Both the position numbers and the translations under genes were made by a program. This document shows, piece by piece, positions 35,488 to 44,414 of a DNA stretch of 64,000 nt (the first letter of the stretch is position 1; each line of letters starts with the position of its first letter). The notes below the pieces were generated by a model, which saw only the letters and a program-made list of their open reading frames with translations, was not told the DNA's origin and searched no databases. The stretch comes from Bacteroidia bacterium (lineage in GTDB: Bacteria; Bacteroidota; Bacteroidia; Chitinophagales; Saprospiraceae), in contig JAUIKE010000024.1 of the NCBI GenBank assembly GCA_030430845.1, positions 1 through 64,000 of the forward strand. Direction: 5' to 3'.

Positions 35488-35681
35488 TATTTATTAAACC
35501 ATCTCACATTACAGTTGATAGTGCCCAGGAGTGGTATGAGCATATAAGTGAGATTCTAGAGAATTCAAACTATAAATATGCTAGAGTTAAACCTCCCAAA
35601 GAAGAACCACATGCTATTGTAACTTATGCTTGGGACCCATGGGGAGTATTACTTCATTTTGCACAAGACAAAACAAGCTAA
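35488..35681 (+). pseudogene. C-terminal fragment of a VOC (glyoxalase-like) protein
   Basis: About 64 residues begin directly at the IS3 end. The segment DSAQEWYEHISEIL and the final AWDPWGVLLHFAQ are the last helix and metal-site strand of the VOC superfamily (glyoxalase/bleomycin-resistance type). The N-terminal half is missing. The GTG at 35481 that opens the frame is inside the IS end, so this is a gene remnant, not a real start. Confidence 0.75.
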
Positions 35682-35994
35682 TTTCAATTCTAATTATTAT
35701 AGATCTTTTTAATTGAGGAGTTGTTCAATTTATTGGATTATGGTCCCATCCAGACTCTCCCCCTTCCCTCAAGACTACTAAAAAACAATGGATTAGGTTC
35801 ATTAAAATGAGTGAGTTGTCGGAATCGTTGTCGAAAACATTCCTGGCTTTTCCTTTTAAAAGAGTTACCGAAGCTCGAAAAAATTCAAAAAGTGAGAATT
35901 TTCGAGGGTTTTGGCGGAATACTGGAGAAAACCTTTTTATACCGTCTCTCCAATTTGGTCTCTCTTCTACCTCCTGACTCATATAACTCCTATT
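35682..35994. other. Intergenic, 313 bp, nothing recognised
   Basis: This spacer lies between the VOC remnant and the 3' end of prmC. Short open frames exist on both strands, but they have no family features. It may be decayed sequence at the border of the island. Confidence 0.5.
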
Positions 35995-36843
35995 CTATAA
36001 CAACTTTCCTCTGATCATCCGATCCTTTCCATTTAAGTCTTTTTCAATGCTGAGGTTCGCAAAACCGTTTTTTTCCATAAAATCTAATACCTGGGCGGCA
36101 TTAAAAGCATTGGTTTCGAAAAACAGATAGCCCCCTTTTTTTAAGTGCTTTTGGGAAAAAAGAGTGATTTTTTTATAAAAAAGAAGTGGATCCTCATCTT
36201 CCACAAAAAGGGCTAATCGAGGCTCATGCTCAATGACATGTGTATCCATGAGCGGCGTTTCTTCTTCCGGTATGTATGGTGGGTTACTTACGATCAGGTC
36301 AAAAACGGGTAGCTGCGGCCAAAGCGTTTCATCCAGAATGTTTATATGATAGAACTGGACAGGTATATCCAATCGCCTGGCATTCTCTTTCGCAACCTCC
36401 AATGCTTTCTCAGAAACATCCAGCGCCGAAACGGACAGAAGGGGATTTATTTTACCCAGTGTGATCGGAATGCAGCCGGTACCCGTACCAATGTCCAGCA
36501 AGTCTAGCTTCTTGCCCGGACATTCATTCTTGACGGTTTGATGAATCCAGTAGACCAGTTCTTCAGTCTCCTGGCGAGGAATGAGCACATGGGGATTAAC
36601 CATAAATTTGAAGCCGTAAAAATCGGCTAAACCCAGCACATATTGAACCGGCTCACCACTGAGAAGGCGGCTTTTAATTTTTTCGAATGTCTCCAATTCT
36701 TCGGACTCCATGGACCGATCAGCCGCTTGAAAAAAGCGGAAAACATCCTCAAATACAATACGAGCAATACTGCGAGCTTCCCCTTCTCCGTACTTTGGAA
36801 GCAAGGCCTCTTTCAAATCTCGAAAAGCCTCCTGGCAAGTCAT
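35995..36843 (-). CDS. prmC: Release factor glutamine methyltransferase PrmC
   Basis: The product has 282 residues. PrmC methylates the glutamine of the GGQ motif in release factors. The N-terminal helical domain is followed by SAM motif I LLDIGTGTGCIPI and the substrate motif VSNPPYIPEEE (NPPY binds the glutamine), with the GEPVQYVLG and HVLIPRQETEELV segments upstream as in the family. Its ATG overlaps the TGA of nspC (TGATG at 36841-36845), so the two are translationally coupled. Confidence 0.95.
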   Translation of the reverse strand: MTCQEAFRDLKEALLPKYGEGEARSIARIVFEDVFRFFQAADRSMESEELETFEKIKSRLLSGEPVQYVLGLADFYGFKFMVNPHVLIPRQETEELVYWIHQTVKNECPGKKLDLLDIGTGTGCIPITLGKINPLLSVSALDVSEKALEVAKENARRLDIPVQFYHINILDETLWPQLPVFDLIVSNPPYIPEEETPLMDTHVIEHEPRLALFVEDEDPLLFYKKITLFSQKHLKKGGYLFFETNAFNAAQVLDFMEKNGFANLSIEKDLNGKDRMIRGKLL

Positions 36844-37979
36844 CAGGAAAGACGGTTCTTAAAGTCTTCGTATTCAAATGTTTTCACCACTTCCAATTCA
36901 TTATTTTGTTTCCAGATACAAATGGCCGGGTGCTGAACCCCGTTGAAGGTGGTAGTCTTGACCATGGTATAGTGGATCATGTCCCAAAAAACCAGTTGAT
37001 CCCCAATTTTCAGCTCCTCCTCGAAGGAATAGGCATCCATAAAGTCACCGGCCAGGCAGCTGACACCTCCCATCCGGTAGGTCGGCTTGCCTTCTTGTGG
37101 GTCGGTGGCTCCCAGAATTTTTGGCCGATAAGGCATTTCCAGGGTATCCGGCATATGAGCGGTAAAGGAAACGTCTAAGATGGCCGTTGTTAAACCGCGT
37201 CGATGAACGATGTCCAGAACGGTCGCGACCAATTCGCCGGTGTCCCAGGCGATGGCACTACCCGGCTCCATAATGACTTCCAGCTGAGGGTATTGTTGTT
37301 TGAATTTTTTCAGCACTTTTATCAGATGCTCCACATCATATCCTTTGCGGGTCATCAGGTGGCCTCCGCCGAAGTTCACCCATTTTAATGAGGGCAAAAA
37401 CCGGCCAAAGCGCTCCTCAAAAGCTTCCAGTGTTTTCTCCAAAGCTTCGGAAGTGGACTCGCAGAGCACGTGAAAATGCAGGCCTTCGATCCCTTCCGGC
37501 AGGCCATTTTCCAAATCCTCCACCAGCGTACCCAACCGCGATTGAGGATTGGCCGGATTGTACAAAGCCACCTCCACATCGGAGTATTCCGGATTGACAC
37601 GCAGGCCGGGCGAAATACCGGCTTGCTGCACCCGATCTTTGAAGGTTTCGTACTGCTGCAGGGAATTAAAGGTAATGTGACTGCTATATCGCATTAATTC
37701 CTCGAAATCGTCAGGCAGGTAAGCCGGCGAATAGGTATGGGCTTTTTTGCCCATTTCCTCAAAGATCAAACGGGCCTCATGCAAAGAACTAGCTGTGGCG
37801 CCTTTCAGGTATTGGGCGACTAATGGGAAGGTTCGCCACATGGCAAAGCCTTTTAATGCCAATATGATGGAAATACCGGTTTTTTCTTGGACACCAGCGA
37901 TCAATTTCAGGTTTCGGACAAGGCGTTCTTCCTCCAATACAAATGCGGGAGATGGAACTTTGGAATAGTTTATACTCAT
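36843..37979 (-). CDS. nspC: Carboxynorspermidine/carboxyspermidine decarboxylase NspC
   Basis: The product has 378 residues, a PLP enzyme of the fold III (alanine racemase/ornithine decarboxylase-like) group. Lys43 in LALKGFAMW is the expected PLP lysine. Other landmarks are GLRVNPEYS, LHFHVLCES, WVNFGGGHLMT, EPGSAIAW and the cysteine motif VSCLAGD near the end. It decarboxylates carboxy(nor)spermidine, the last step of this polyamine route. It follows the dehydrogenase gene, separated by a palindromic element, and overlaps prmC. Confidence 0.94.
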   Translation of the reverse strand: MSINYSKVPSPAFVLEEERLVRNLKLIAGVQEKTGISIILALKGFAMWRTFPLVAQYLKGATASSLHEARLIFEEMGKKAHTYSPAYLPDDFEELMRYSSHITFNSLQQYETFKDRVQQAGISPGLRVNPEYSDVEVALYNPANPQSRLGTLVEDLENGLPEGIEGLHFHVLCESTSEALEKTLEAFEERFGRFLPSLKWVNFGGGHLMTRKGYDVEHLIKVLKKFKQQYPQLEVIMEPGSAIAWDTGELVATVLDIVHRRGLTTAILDVSFTAHMPDTLEMPYRPKILGATDPQEGKPTYRMGGVSCLAGDFMDAYSFEEELKIGDQLVFWDMIHYTMVKTTTFNGVQHPAICIWKQNNELEVVKTFEYEDFKNRLS

Positions 37980-37990
37980 AACTTCTGGAA

Positions 37991-38162
37991 TTAAGGGAGG
38001 GGTTGTGTAAAAAGTCCTTCGGCCTTTTCACACAACCAATAATATTCTTTTAGGAGGTCGTTTTAAGAAAAAAACTTTGTTTTTTTCTTAAAACGACCTC
38101 CTAAATAAAATTTAATGGGGTGCGCAAAATCGAGGAACGAGTTTACACAACCCCTCCCTTAA
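37991..38162. repeat. Three-hairpin palindromic element, copy 1
   Basis: This 172-bp element is bounded by perfect 21-bp inverted repeats (37991-38011 and 38142-38162). Inside are a left hairpin (38001-38017 with 38021-38037), a central hairpin with a perfect 25-bp stem and TTT loop (38051-38075 with 38079-38103) and a right hairpin (38117-38154). The same element recurs inverted at 44848-45005. It lies between the dehydrogenase and nspC genes of one operon. Confidence 0.9.
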
Positions 38163-38169
38163 ATGATAA

Positions 38170-39381
38170 TTACACCTCAAATTCAATATCAACATTCGAT
38201 TCTTCCTCCCAGGGCAAGCCCATCGGGCCGAGCTTTTCGAGGAAAGGATCCGGATCGAGTTCTTCTACGTTAAAGACGCCGGCTCCTGTCCATTTACCGG
38301 TCAGCATCATCATGGCGCCCAGTGTGGCGGGAACACCGGTAGTATAGGAAACTCCTTGTGCGCCGGTTTCTTTATAGGCAGCCTCGTGGCTACAGTTGTT
38401 CCAGATGTAGTAGGTCTTTTCTTCCCCGTTCTTGATGCCGCGAATACGGCAGCCGATGGAAGTTTCTCCTTTATAATTTTCTCCCAGCTCGCCGGGATCG
38501 GGTAAAACGGCCTTCAGAAATTCAAGCGGGACAATATCTACCCCCTTGAAATTAACCGGCTCGATGCCCGCCATTCCAATATTTTGGATCACCCGCAGGT
38601 GGGTTAGATATTCTTCCCCGAAGGTCATCCAGAAACGGGCCCGTTTCAATGTCGGGAAGTTTTTAACCAGAGATTCCAATTCTTCGTGATAGATCAGAAA
38701 AGAATTTTTGGGGCCGATATTCGGATAATTGACCATTTTGGAAATGGCATGCGGTTCCGTTTCAATCCATTGTCCGTTCTGGTAATACTTCCCTTTCTGT
38801 GTCACCTCACGAATATTAATCTCAGGATTAAAATTGGTGGCAAAAGCTTTTCCATGATCACCGGCATTGCAATCGACGATATCCAGGTAATGGATCTCGT
38901 CAAAATGGTGTTTGGCAGCACGGGCGGTAAAGATGCTTGTTACACCCGGATCAAAGCCACAACCTAGTACTGCCATCAGTCCTTTCTCCTTGAAGCGATC
39001 CTGATAGGCCCACTGCCAGCTGTATTCGAACTTGGCCTCGTCCTTGGGCTCATAGTTGGCAGTATCCAGGTAATGGACCCCGGTTTCCAGGCAAGCATCC
39101 ATGATGGTCAGATCCTGATAAGGCAGGGCCACGTGGATGACCATTTCCGGGCCGAAAGACCGGATGAGCTCTACCAATTGTGGTACATTTTCAGCATCTA
39201 CTGCGGCAGTTGACAGATGCTGGTGGCCAGTCGCTTTGGCTACATCCTTCATGATATCATCACATTTGGATTTTGTCCGGCTGGCCAGCATAATTTCAGA
39301 GAACACTTCAGGATTTTGGGCGCACTTAAAAGCCACGACTCTTCCTACTCCACCAGCGCCTATGATCAATACTTTAGACAT
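38170..39381 (-). CDS. Carboxynorspermidine/carboxyspermidine dehydrogenase (saccharopine dehydrogenase-like)
   Basis: The product has 403 residues. I chose the ATG at 39381 because the NAD(P)-binding strand KVLIIGAGGVGRVV follows it at once; a 21-residue upstream extension lacks family character. Saccharopine-dehydrogenase family features are SRTKSKCDDI, VIHVALPYQDL, DTANYEP and LGCGFDPGVTSIF. This group condenses a diamine with aspartate semialdehyde to make the carboxy-polyamine that NspC decarboxylates. It is the first gene of the operon, with a good promoter at 39414-39444. Confidence 0.92.
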   Translation of the reverse strand: MSKVLIIGAGGVGRVVAFKCAQNPEVFSEIMLASRTKSKCDDIMKDVAKATGHQHLSTAAVDAENVPQLVELIRSFGPEMVIHVALPYQDLTIMDACLETGVHYLDTANYEPKDEAKFEYSWQWAYQDRFKEKGLMAVLGCGFDPGVTSIFTARAAKHHFDEIHYLDIVDCNAGDHGKAFATNFNPEINIREVTQKGKYYQNGQWIETEPHAISKMVNYPNIGPKNSFLIYHEELESLVKNFPTLKRARFWMTFGEEYLTHLRVIQNIGMAGIEPVNFKGVDIVPLEFLKAVLPDPGELGENYKGETSIGCRIRGIKNGEEKTYYIWNNCSHEAAYKETGAQGVSYTTGVPATLGAMMMLTGKWTGAGVFNVEELDPDPFLEKLGPMGLPWEEESNVDIEFEV

Positions 39382-39413
39382 GCTTTGAAAATTTGATAGG
39401 GTTGAAATAAGGA

Positions 39414-39444
39414 CAAATGTAGTAATCTGATCTTGGTTCTGCAA
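39414..39444 (-). promoter_or_regulatory. Promoter of the polyamine-prmC operon
   Basis: On the minus strand TTG (39444-39442) is followed after 20 nt by TACATTTG (39421-39414), an exact -33/-7 pair for Bacteroidota. It predicts a leader of about 25-30 nt before the ATG at 39381. Confidence 0.7.
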
Positions 39445-39535
39445 TCAGAATATTGCTCAAGCGTTTTTTTTCGGAAAAACCTTGTTCTTTTTACAATGAA
39501 GTTGTTCCGAAGATTTTCCGCCAAGCTGATTTTTT

Positions 39536-39543
39536 TATATTTG
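39536..39543 (+). promoter_or_regulatory. Candidate -7 box for the DUF4198-hupE pair
   Basis: TATATTTG is an exact TAnnTTTG match, about 60 nt before the ATG at 39605. No clear -33 TTG stands at the usual distance, so this is weaker than the divergent promoter. Confidence 0.45.
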
Positions 39544-39604
39544 TTGCCATACGATTATTCGGTTCTGTGAAGTATGTGGATAAAAAATTATAAATACCAT
39601 CGCC

Positions 39605-40606
39605 ATGAAAAAACTGTTCTACATTTTGGTCGCATTCCTGCTATTTTGCAGTCATGACATGTACCTCAAAATGGACACCTATTTTTTACAACCCCATTCA
39701 GCTGCTGCTATCAAGCTATTCAACGGCACCTTCGACCGTAGCGAAAACACGATTGATCGCAGCCGCATGACCGATGTAAGCCTGGTAGGCCACGGGCAGC
39801 GACTCCATGTGGATACAAACCAGTGGCAAGAGGAGAATATGCTGACCGTTTTGAATTTCACAACCGGCGAATCCGGTACCTGGGTGGCCGGTGTATCTAC
39901 TCGTCCGCAAAATATTGAATTGAGCGCTGCTGACTTTAATAGCTACCTCGAACATGATGGCGTATGGGATATGCTGAAGTGGCGGCAAGATAACCATACG
40001 CTTGATCAGGATGCCGTAGAAAAATATTCCAAGCACGTCAAAACCATCTTCCAGGTCGGTGAGCAATTGACTCAGGACTGGCAAACTGTACTGGGATATC
40101 CCATTGAATTCGTCCCCTTGAGTAACCCCTACGACTTACATCCCGGCCACGGCCTGGAGGTTCAACTGCTTTGGCAGGGCGCCCCTTTGGCCAACCAAAT
40201 CGTTTACATCGGTTCGAAGGGAAGCTCGGGTGATCACGATCATCAGCATACCGATGAGGCAATTTCTGATCATAGTCACGATAATGAAACAAGCGACCAT
40301 CAGCACGATGAGCTGACCCCCATTCGCACCAATGCCGAAGGGAAGCTAATCGTTAACCTCACTCATCAGGGAGTTTGGTATCTACGCACTATTTATATGA
40401 CCCATTCGGAAGAAACCGGACTGACACATGAATCCAACTGGGCCACCTTAACTTTTGAAGTGGGTCAGGGACACAGTCATGAACATGAGGTGAGTGAGCA
40501 CAGCCACGACGATGAAGACCGGTTCGGAATCCCTACTTATGTATATTGGGTGGGGAGTTTGCTACTGGTTGGAATTTTATTTTTATGGTTTAATCGAAAA
40601 TCTTAG
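39605..40606 (+). CDS. DUF4198 His-rich exported protein
   Basis: The product has 333 residues. A short signal segment (LFYILVAFLLFC) is followed by the DUF4198 start HDMYLKMDTYFL. The protein has an immunoglobulin-like strand pattern, two His/Asp-rich stretches (DHDHQHTDEAISDHSHD and GHSHEHEVSEHSHDDED) and one C-terminal membrane anchor (VYWVGSLLLVGILFLWF). DUF4198 proteins accompany nickel or cobalt uptake systems. The stop is directly followed by the hupE-like ATG, so the pair is an operon; a periplasmic metal-delivery role is likely. Confidence 0.88.
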   Translation: MKKLFYILVAFLLFCSHDMYLKMDTYFLQPHSAAAIKLFNGTFDRSENTIDRSRMTDVSLVGHGQRLHVDTNQWQEENMLTVLNFTTGESGTWVAGVSTRPQNIELSAADFNSYLEHDGVWDMLKWRQDNHTLDQDAVEKYSKHVKTIFQVGEQLTQDWQTVLGYPIEFVPLSNPYDLHPGHGLEVQLLWQGAPLANQIVYIGSKGSSGDHDHQHTDEAISDHSHDNETSDHQHDELTPIRTNAEGKLIVNLTHQGVWYLRTIYMTHSEETGLTHESNWATLTFEVGQGHSHEHEVSEHSHDDEDRFGIPTYVYWVGSLLLVGILFLWFNRKS

Positions 40607-41287
40607 ATGAAACAAGCTATTAAATTTCTTACAATCCTTCCTTTGCTACTATTTCCGGTTTTGCTACTGGCTCATGGAGTGAGTGATGCGGATCAGGAAA
40701 TCCTCAGCGGAGGAGGCTTGCCGGCATATATTTATGTGGGCGCCAAACATATGGTCACCGGATATGATCATTTGCTTTTTCTGGCCGGCGTCATCTTCTA
40801 TCTCAGCGGTTTTAGAGATATTGTTCGATTCATTACGGTATTCACCATAGGACACTGTATCACCCTGATCAGTGCAACTTATCTGGGTATCCGGGCCGAT
40901 GAGCATTTGGTTGATGCTGTCATCGCTTTGAGTGTCCTGTACAAGGGCTTTGAAAACTTAGGGGGTTTTGAGAAATTATTTAAAAAATCTTCTCCAAACT
41001 TACTCCTGATGGTCTTTGTATTTGGCCTGATCCATGGATTTGGCTTATCAACCCGGCTCCAATCATTTGACCTGGGAGCCGAACAATTCTTGTTAAAGAT
41101 TATCAGTTTCAATGTTGGCGTGGAACTAGGCCAGGTCCTGGCTTTGATCCCCATTGTGTTTATTATTACCAGGTGGCAATCCCAAAAAAGTTATAAAGCA
41201 TTTTACAAAGCAGCTAACTATTATCTGATTATTGCAGGTGTCCTTTTGTTTGCCTATCAGATGTATGGTTACTTCTACCCGCACTAG
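40607..41287 (+). CDS. HupE/UreJ-family membrane protein
   Basis: The product has 226 residues with a signal-like N-terminus ending LAHGVSDAD and six to seven membrane segments. Family motifs are KHMVTGYDHLLFLAGV, FTIGHCITL and FGLIHGFGLS, whose His, Asp and Glu residues are proposed to bind Ni or Co. It starts one base after the DUF4198 stop. It is probably a nickel/cobalt permease; the exact metal is not readable. Confidence 0.9.
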   Translation: MKQAIKFLTILPLLLFPVLLLAHGVSDADQEILSGGGLPAYIYVGAKHMVTGYDHLLFLAGVIFYLSGFRDIVRFITVFTIGHCITLISATYLGIRADEHLVDAVIALSVLYKGFENLGGFEKLFKKSSPNLLLMVFVFGLIHGFGLSTRLQSFDLGAEQFLLKIISFNVGVELGQVLALIPIVFIITRWQSQKSYKAFYKAANYYLIIAGVLLFAYQMYGYFYPH

Positions 41288-41322
41288 CAGGTCATTTTAA
41301 ATACTAAAGCTTAGGAAGATTT

Positions 41323-42378
41323 ATGTCCAAATCCGAAAAAATAAAAAGCTTCGATCCAAGCGGAATCGGGCTAAAAAATGATCACTTCATTGGTTTGCCT
41401 TTCGACGAGGAAGAAGCCGAGGTGGTCCTTCTACCTGTCCCCTGGGATGTCACCGTTTCTTATGCGGACGGCACGGCGGGCGGGCCGGAAAACATTCTGG
41501 AGGCCAGTAGCCAGCTCGATCTGTATGATCCTTTTGTCGACAATGCCTGGAAAATGGGACTCTACATGCGTTCTCCTTCAACGGACCTGATAAAAAAGAG
41601 TCACCAAGCTCGCGAAGAAGCAAAACATTGCATCGATTTCCTGGAAAAGGGAGAAGCAGTAGGCGATTACCCCCTCATGCAGGAGATCCTGGATCGCATC
41701 AACCAAGCCTGTGAGGAAATGGTCAATTGGGTCCGCCAGACATCTCTGGATTTGATGAACAAAGGAAAATTTGTTGGGCTGGTAGGTGGTGATCACAGTA
41801 CTCCCCTGGGCTATCTGCAAGCGCTTGGGGAACGATATTCCACTTATTCCATTTTACAGATCGATGCGCATATGGACCTGCGAAAGGCCTACGAAGGCTT
41901 TCGATACTCACATGCTTCTATTTTTTATAATGCTTTATCCATTCCTTCGGTGGAAAAACTGGTGCAAGTCGGCATTCGCGATTATTGTGAGGAAGAGATT
42001 CAGCTAATTGAAAAGCAAAAGGATCGCATTGAGGTGTATTTTGATCATCAGCTCAAAGCGGCGCAATTTTCCGGTACTTCTTTTCAGCATATTTGCGATG
42101 AGATCCTTGACGGTTTAGGCGAAAATGTGTATATCAGCTTCGATATTGACGGATTGCAGCCTTTCCTGTGCCCCCATACCGGAACGCCGGTGCCTGGTGG
42201 CCTGCAGTTTGAGGAAGCGGTTTATTTATTGCAGCAAGTAGTAGAGAAAGGCCATCGCATTATAGGCTTCGACCTTTGTGAAGTGGCCGGCAAGCCGCAC
42301 GAATGGGATGGCAATGTAGGGGCGAGGTTGTTGTATAAAATGGCGAATCTGCTTGGCAAATCACAATCAATCATTTAA
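41323..42378 (+). CDS. Agmatinase/arginase-family ureohydrolase
   Basis: The product has 351 residues. The binuclear manganese ligands of ureohydrolases are present in order: GGDHS near 155, DAHMD near 181 and SFDIDGL near 270, with the GTPVPGGL loop after them. An agmatinase would make putrescine, the diamine used by the dehydrogenase-NspC route nearby, so this assignment fits better than arginase or formimidoylglutamase, which I cannot exclude. It starts 35 bp after hupE. Confidence 0.87.
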   Translation: MSKSEKIKSFDPSGIGLKNDHFIGLPFDEEEAEVVLLPVPWDVTVSYADGTAGGPENILEASSQLDLYDPFVDNAWKMGLYMRSPSTDLIKKSHQAREEAKHCIDFLEKGEAVGDYPLMQEILDRINQACEEMVNWVRQTSLDLMNKGKFVGLVGGDHSTPLGYLQALGERYSTYSILQIDAHMDLRKAYEGFRYSHASIFYNALSIPSVEKLVQVGIRDYCEEEIQLIEKQKDRIEVYFDHQLKAAQFSGTSFQHICDEILDGLGENVYISFDIDGLQPFLCPHTGTPVPGGLQFEEAVYLLQQVVEKGHRIIGFDLCEVAGKPHEWDGNVGARLLYKMANLLGKSQSII

Positions 42379-42417
42379 GAGGGCGCTATCACTCCCCTTA
42401 AAAATTAAATTTTATTC

Positions 42418-43335
42418 ATGAACTTAAGAATAGTGTTTATGGGAACCCCAGACTTTGCAGTTCCCTCCCTTGATATCTTAGTCCGAAACGCTTATGAAGT
42501 TGTTGGCGTCATCACTGCCACTGATAAATACGGTGGTCGGGGCAAAAAACAGCTGATTGAGTCCGCCGTCAAAAAATATGCCGTTGAGCATGGCATCCGG
42601 GTACTACAGCCAAAGAACCTGAAAGCGCCTGAATTTGTTGAAGAGCTTAGGAGCTTAAATGCCAACTTACAGGTAGTGGTAGCCTTCCGGATGCTCCCGG
42701 AAATAGTTTGGAACATGCCTGAATTCGGCACCTTCAACCTGCACGGCTCCTTGCTGCCTAAATACCGCGGTGCCGCCCCCATCAACTGGGCGGTGATCAA
42801 TGGCGAAAAAGAAACCGGCGTCACTTCTTTTTTCCTCAAACACGAAATCGATACCGGCGATATGATTTTCCAGGAAAAATTACCCATTCACGAAAATGAT
42901 ACGGCCGGGGATGTCCACGACCGTATGATGGAGTTGGGGGCCCAGGTCGTTTTAAAAACCGTTCAGGCCATCGAAAGCAACGACTATGAATTGCAAAAAC
43001 AGGATGACAGCCTGGCCTCCAAAGCGCCCAAAATATTCCATGACACCTGCGAAATTAGTTTCGATCAGCCTACTCAAAAAGTGCATGACTTTATTCGGGG
43101 ACTGAGCCCCTACCCTGCTGCCTGGACTATTCTGGACAACAAAACCTTAAAAATCCTGAAAACGACCAAGATCATTGAAAAACACGAGCTGGAGCCTGGC
43201 CAATATGTTTCAGACAATAAAAAAGAACTCAAAATCAGTACTCAGGATGGATTCGTACAGGTACATGAATTGCAATTGCAGGGAAGAAAAAGGATGAAGG
43301 TGGTAGATTTTTTGAATGGGTATGAGTTTGAGTAA
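42418..43335 (+). CDS. fmt: Methionyl-tRNA formyltransferase
   Basis: The product has 305 residues. Fmt formylates initiator Met-tRNA using 10-formyl-tetrahydrofolate. The N-terminal FMGTPDFAVPSLD and the catalytic block FNLHGSLLPKYRGAAPINWA (with Asn and His) are intact, followed by the HEIDTGDM motif. The C-terminal domain (residues about 205-305) binds the tRNA. A long near-perfect hairpin follows the stop. Confidence 0.97.
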   Translation: MNLRIVFMGTPDFAVPSLDILVRNAYEVVGVITATDKYGGRGKKQLIESAVKKYAVEHGIRVLQPKNLKAPEFVEELRSLNANLQVVVAFRMLPEIVWNMPEFGTFNLHGSLLPKYRGAAPINWAVINGEKETGVTSFFLKHEIDTGDMIFQEKLPIHENDTAGDVHDRMMELGAQVVLKTVQAIESNDYELQKQDDSLASKAPKIFHDTCEISFDQPTQKVHDFIRGLSPYPAAWTILDNKTLKILKTTKIIEKHELEPGQYVSDNKKELKISTQDGFVQVHELQLQGRKRMKVVDFLNGYEFE

Positions 43336-43393
43336 ATTAAAAAGCGAGGCTTAAAAACTCGTCCTTCATTTTTAAACCTCTCTTTTTAATTTT
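43334..43393 (+). terminator. Long hairpin terminator after fmt
   Basis: The left arm from 43334 (AAATTAAAAAGCGAGGCTTA) pairs with the right arm ending at 43393 over about 25 bp with a few mismatches. T runs make it effective on either strand. Confidence 0.8.
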
Positions 43394-43443
43394 GCACTAA
43401 AAAATTTGAAAGAAAATTATAACTGAGTAAAATATTTCATTAA

Positions 43444-44349
43444 ATGATTAATGTTATAGATCTAAACTTCCTGGGAAGCCCCGAGACGATTGCCGCCTAT
43501 TTAATTCCCACCTCGGCAGGGCCGGTTTTGATTGAAACAGGCCCCTATTCGACCTTTCCATACTTAAAAAAAGGTGTAGAAGACCTGGGATACTCCTTAA
43601 GCGACATCAAGCATGTGCTGATCACCCACATTCATTTGGATCATGCCGGAGCTGCCTGGGCAATGGCTGAATTGGGCGCTACGGTCTACCTCCATCCTTT
43701 TGGCTACAAACACATGCACGATCCCAGCAAGCTGGTTGAATCGGCCCGAAGAATTTACAAGGAAGAGATGGATCGCTTGTGGTCGGATATCAAAGGGATC
43801 CCTGAAGATAAACTGCGAATAGTAGCGCATGAAGAAGTTCTGACTTTCGGCGACACCAATATTCAGGCCTGGTACACCCCTGGTCATGCGGTTCATCATA
43901 TAGCCTGGCAAATAGGAGATGAATTGATCGCCGGAGATGTCGCGGGAGTTAAGATTGGTACGGGCCCTGTTGTGCCGCCCTGTCCCCCACCCGATATTAA
44001 TATAGAAGACTGGAAGGCCTCAATCAGCTTGTTACAATCCTTATCTCTTAAAAAAGTATATCTCAGTCATTTTGGAGAAATTAGTAAAGTAGAGGACCAC
44101 TGGCTTGAGTTAGAAAAAGTACTGACAGACTGGGCAGCTTGGATGTATCCGCATTACAAAAATCAGACGCCCTATGCAGAATTGGTTCCTTTATTCCAGC
44201 AATATGTCAAAGGACAATTAGAGGCGGCCGGAGTTACAGGTTTGCATTTGACAAAATACGACCATGCCAATCCGGTATGGATGAGTGTAACGGGTTTGTT
44301 AAGATATTGGAAAAAAAAGGAAGAAAGAGAAAAGAGTATTCAGAAGTAA
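43444..44349 (+). CDS. MBL-fold metallo-hydrolase
   Basis: The product has 301 residues. The metallo-beta-lactamase fold is shown by THIHLDHAG (HxHxDH metal motif, residues about 60-67), the second-site TPGHAVHHIAW, the bridging GDVAG and the last HFG in YLSHFGEI. The family hydrolyses many ester or lactone substrates; this gene offers no more specific clue. It stands alone between two hairpins. Confidence 0.88.
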   Translation: MINVIDLNFLGSPETIAAYLIPTSAGPVLIETGPYSTFPYLKKGVEDLGYSLSDIKHVLITHIHLDHAGAAWAMAELGATVYLHPFGYKHMHDPSKLVESARRIYKEEMDRLWSDIKGIPEDKLRIVAHEEVLTFGDTNIQAWYTPGHAVHHIAWQIGDELIAGDVAGVKIGTGPVVPPCPPPDINIEDWKASISLLQSLSLKKVYLSHFGEISKVEDHWLELEKVLTDWAAWMYPHYKNQTPYAELVPLFQQYVKGQLEAAGVTGLHLTKYDHANPVWMSVTGLLRYWKKKEEREKSIQK

Positions 44350-44362
44350 TTTGAAGTAGTTG

Positions 44363-44397
44363 AGTGATGCTGGAAACAAGTTGGGCATCACTTCTTT
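44363..44397 (+). terminator. Terminator after the MBL hydrolase
   Basis: AGTGATGC at 44363-44370 pairs with GCATCACT at 44385-44392, followed by TCTTTT. Confidence 0.75.
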
Positions 44398-44414
44398 TAA
44401 TCTACTAATTAAGA

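Noticed and set aside
35725-36014. Open frames on both strands between the VOC remnant and prmC
   Set aside because: Neither has family features, and the two overlap each other; this is probably decayed DNA.
39382-39444. Upstream extension of the dehydrogenase by 21 codons
   Set aside because: It runs into the promoter and precedes the normal N-terminal strand of the NAD(P)-binding fold.
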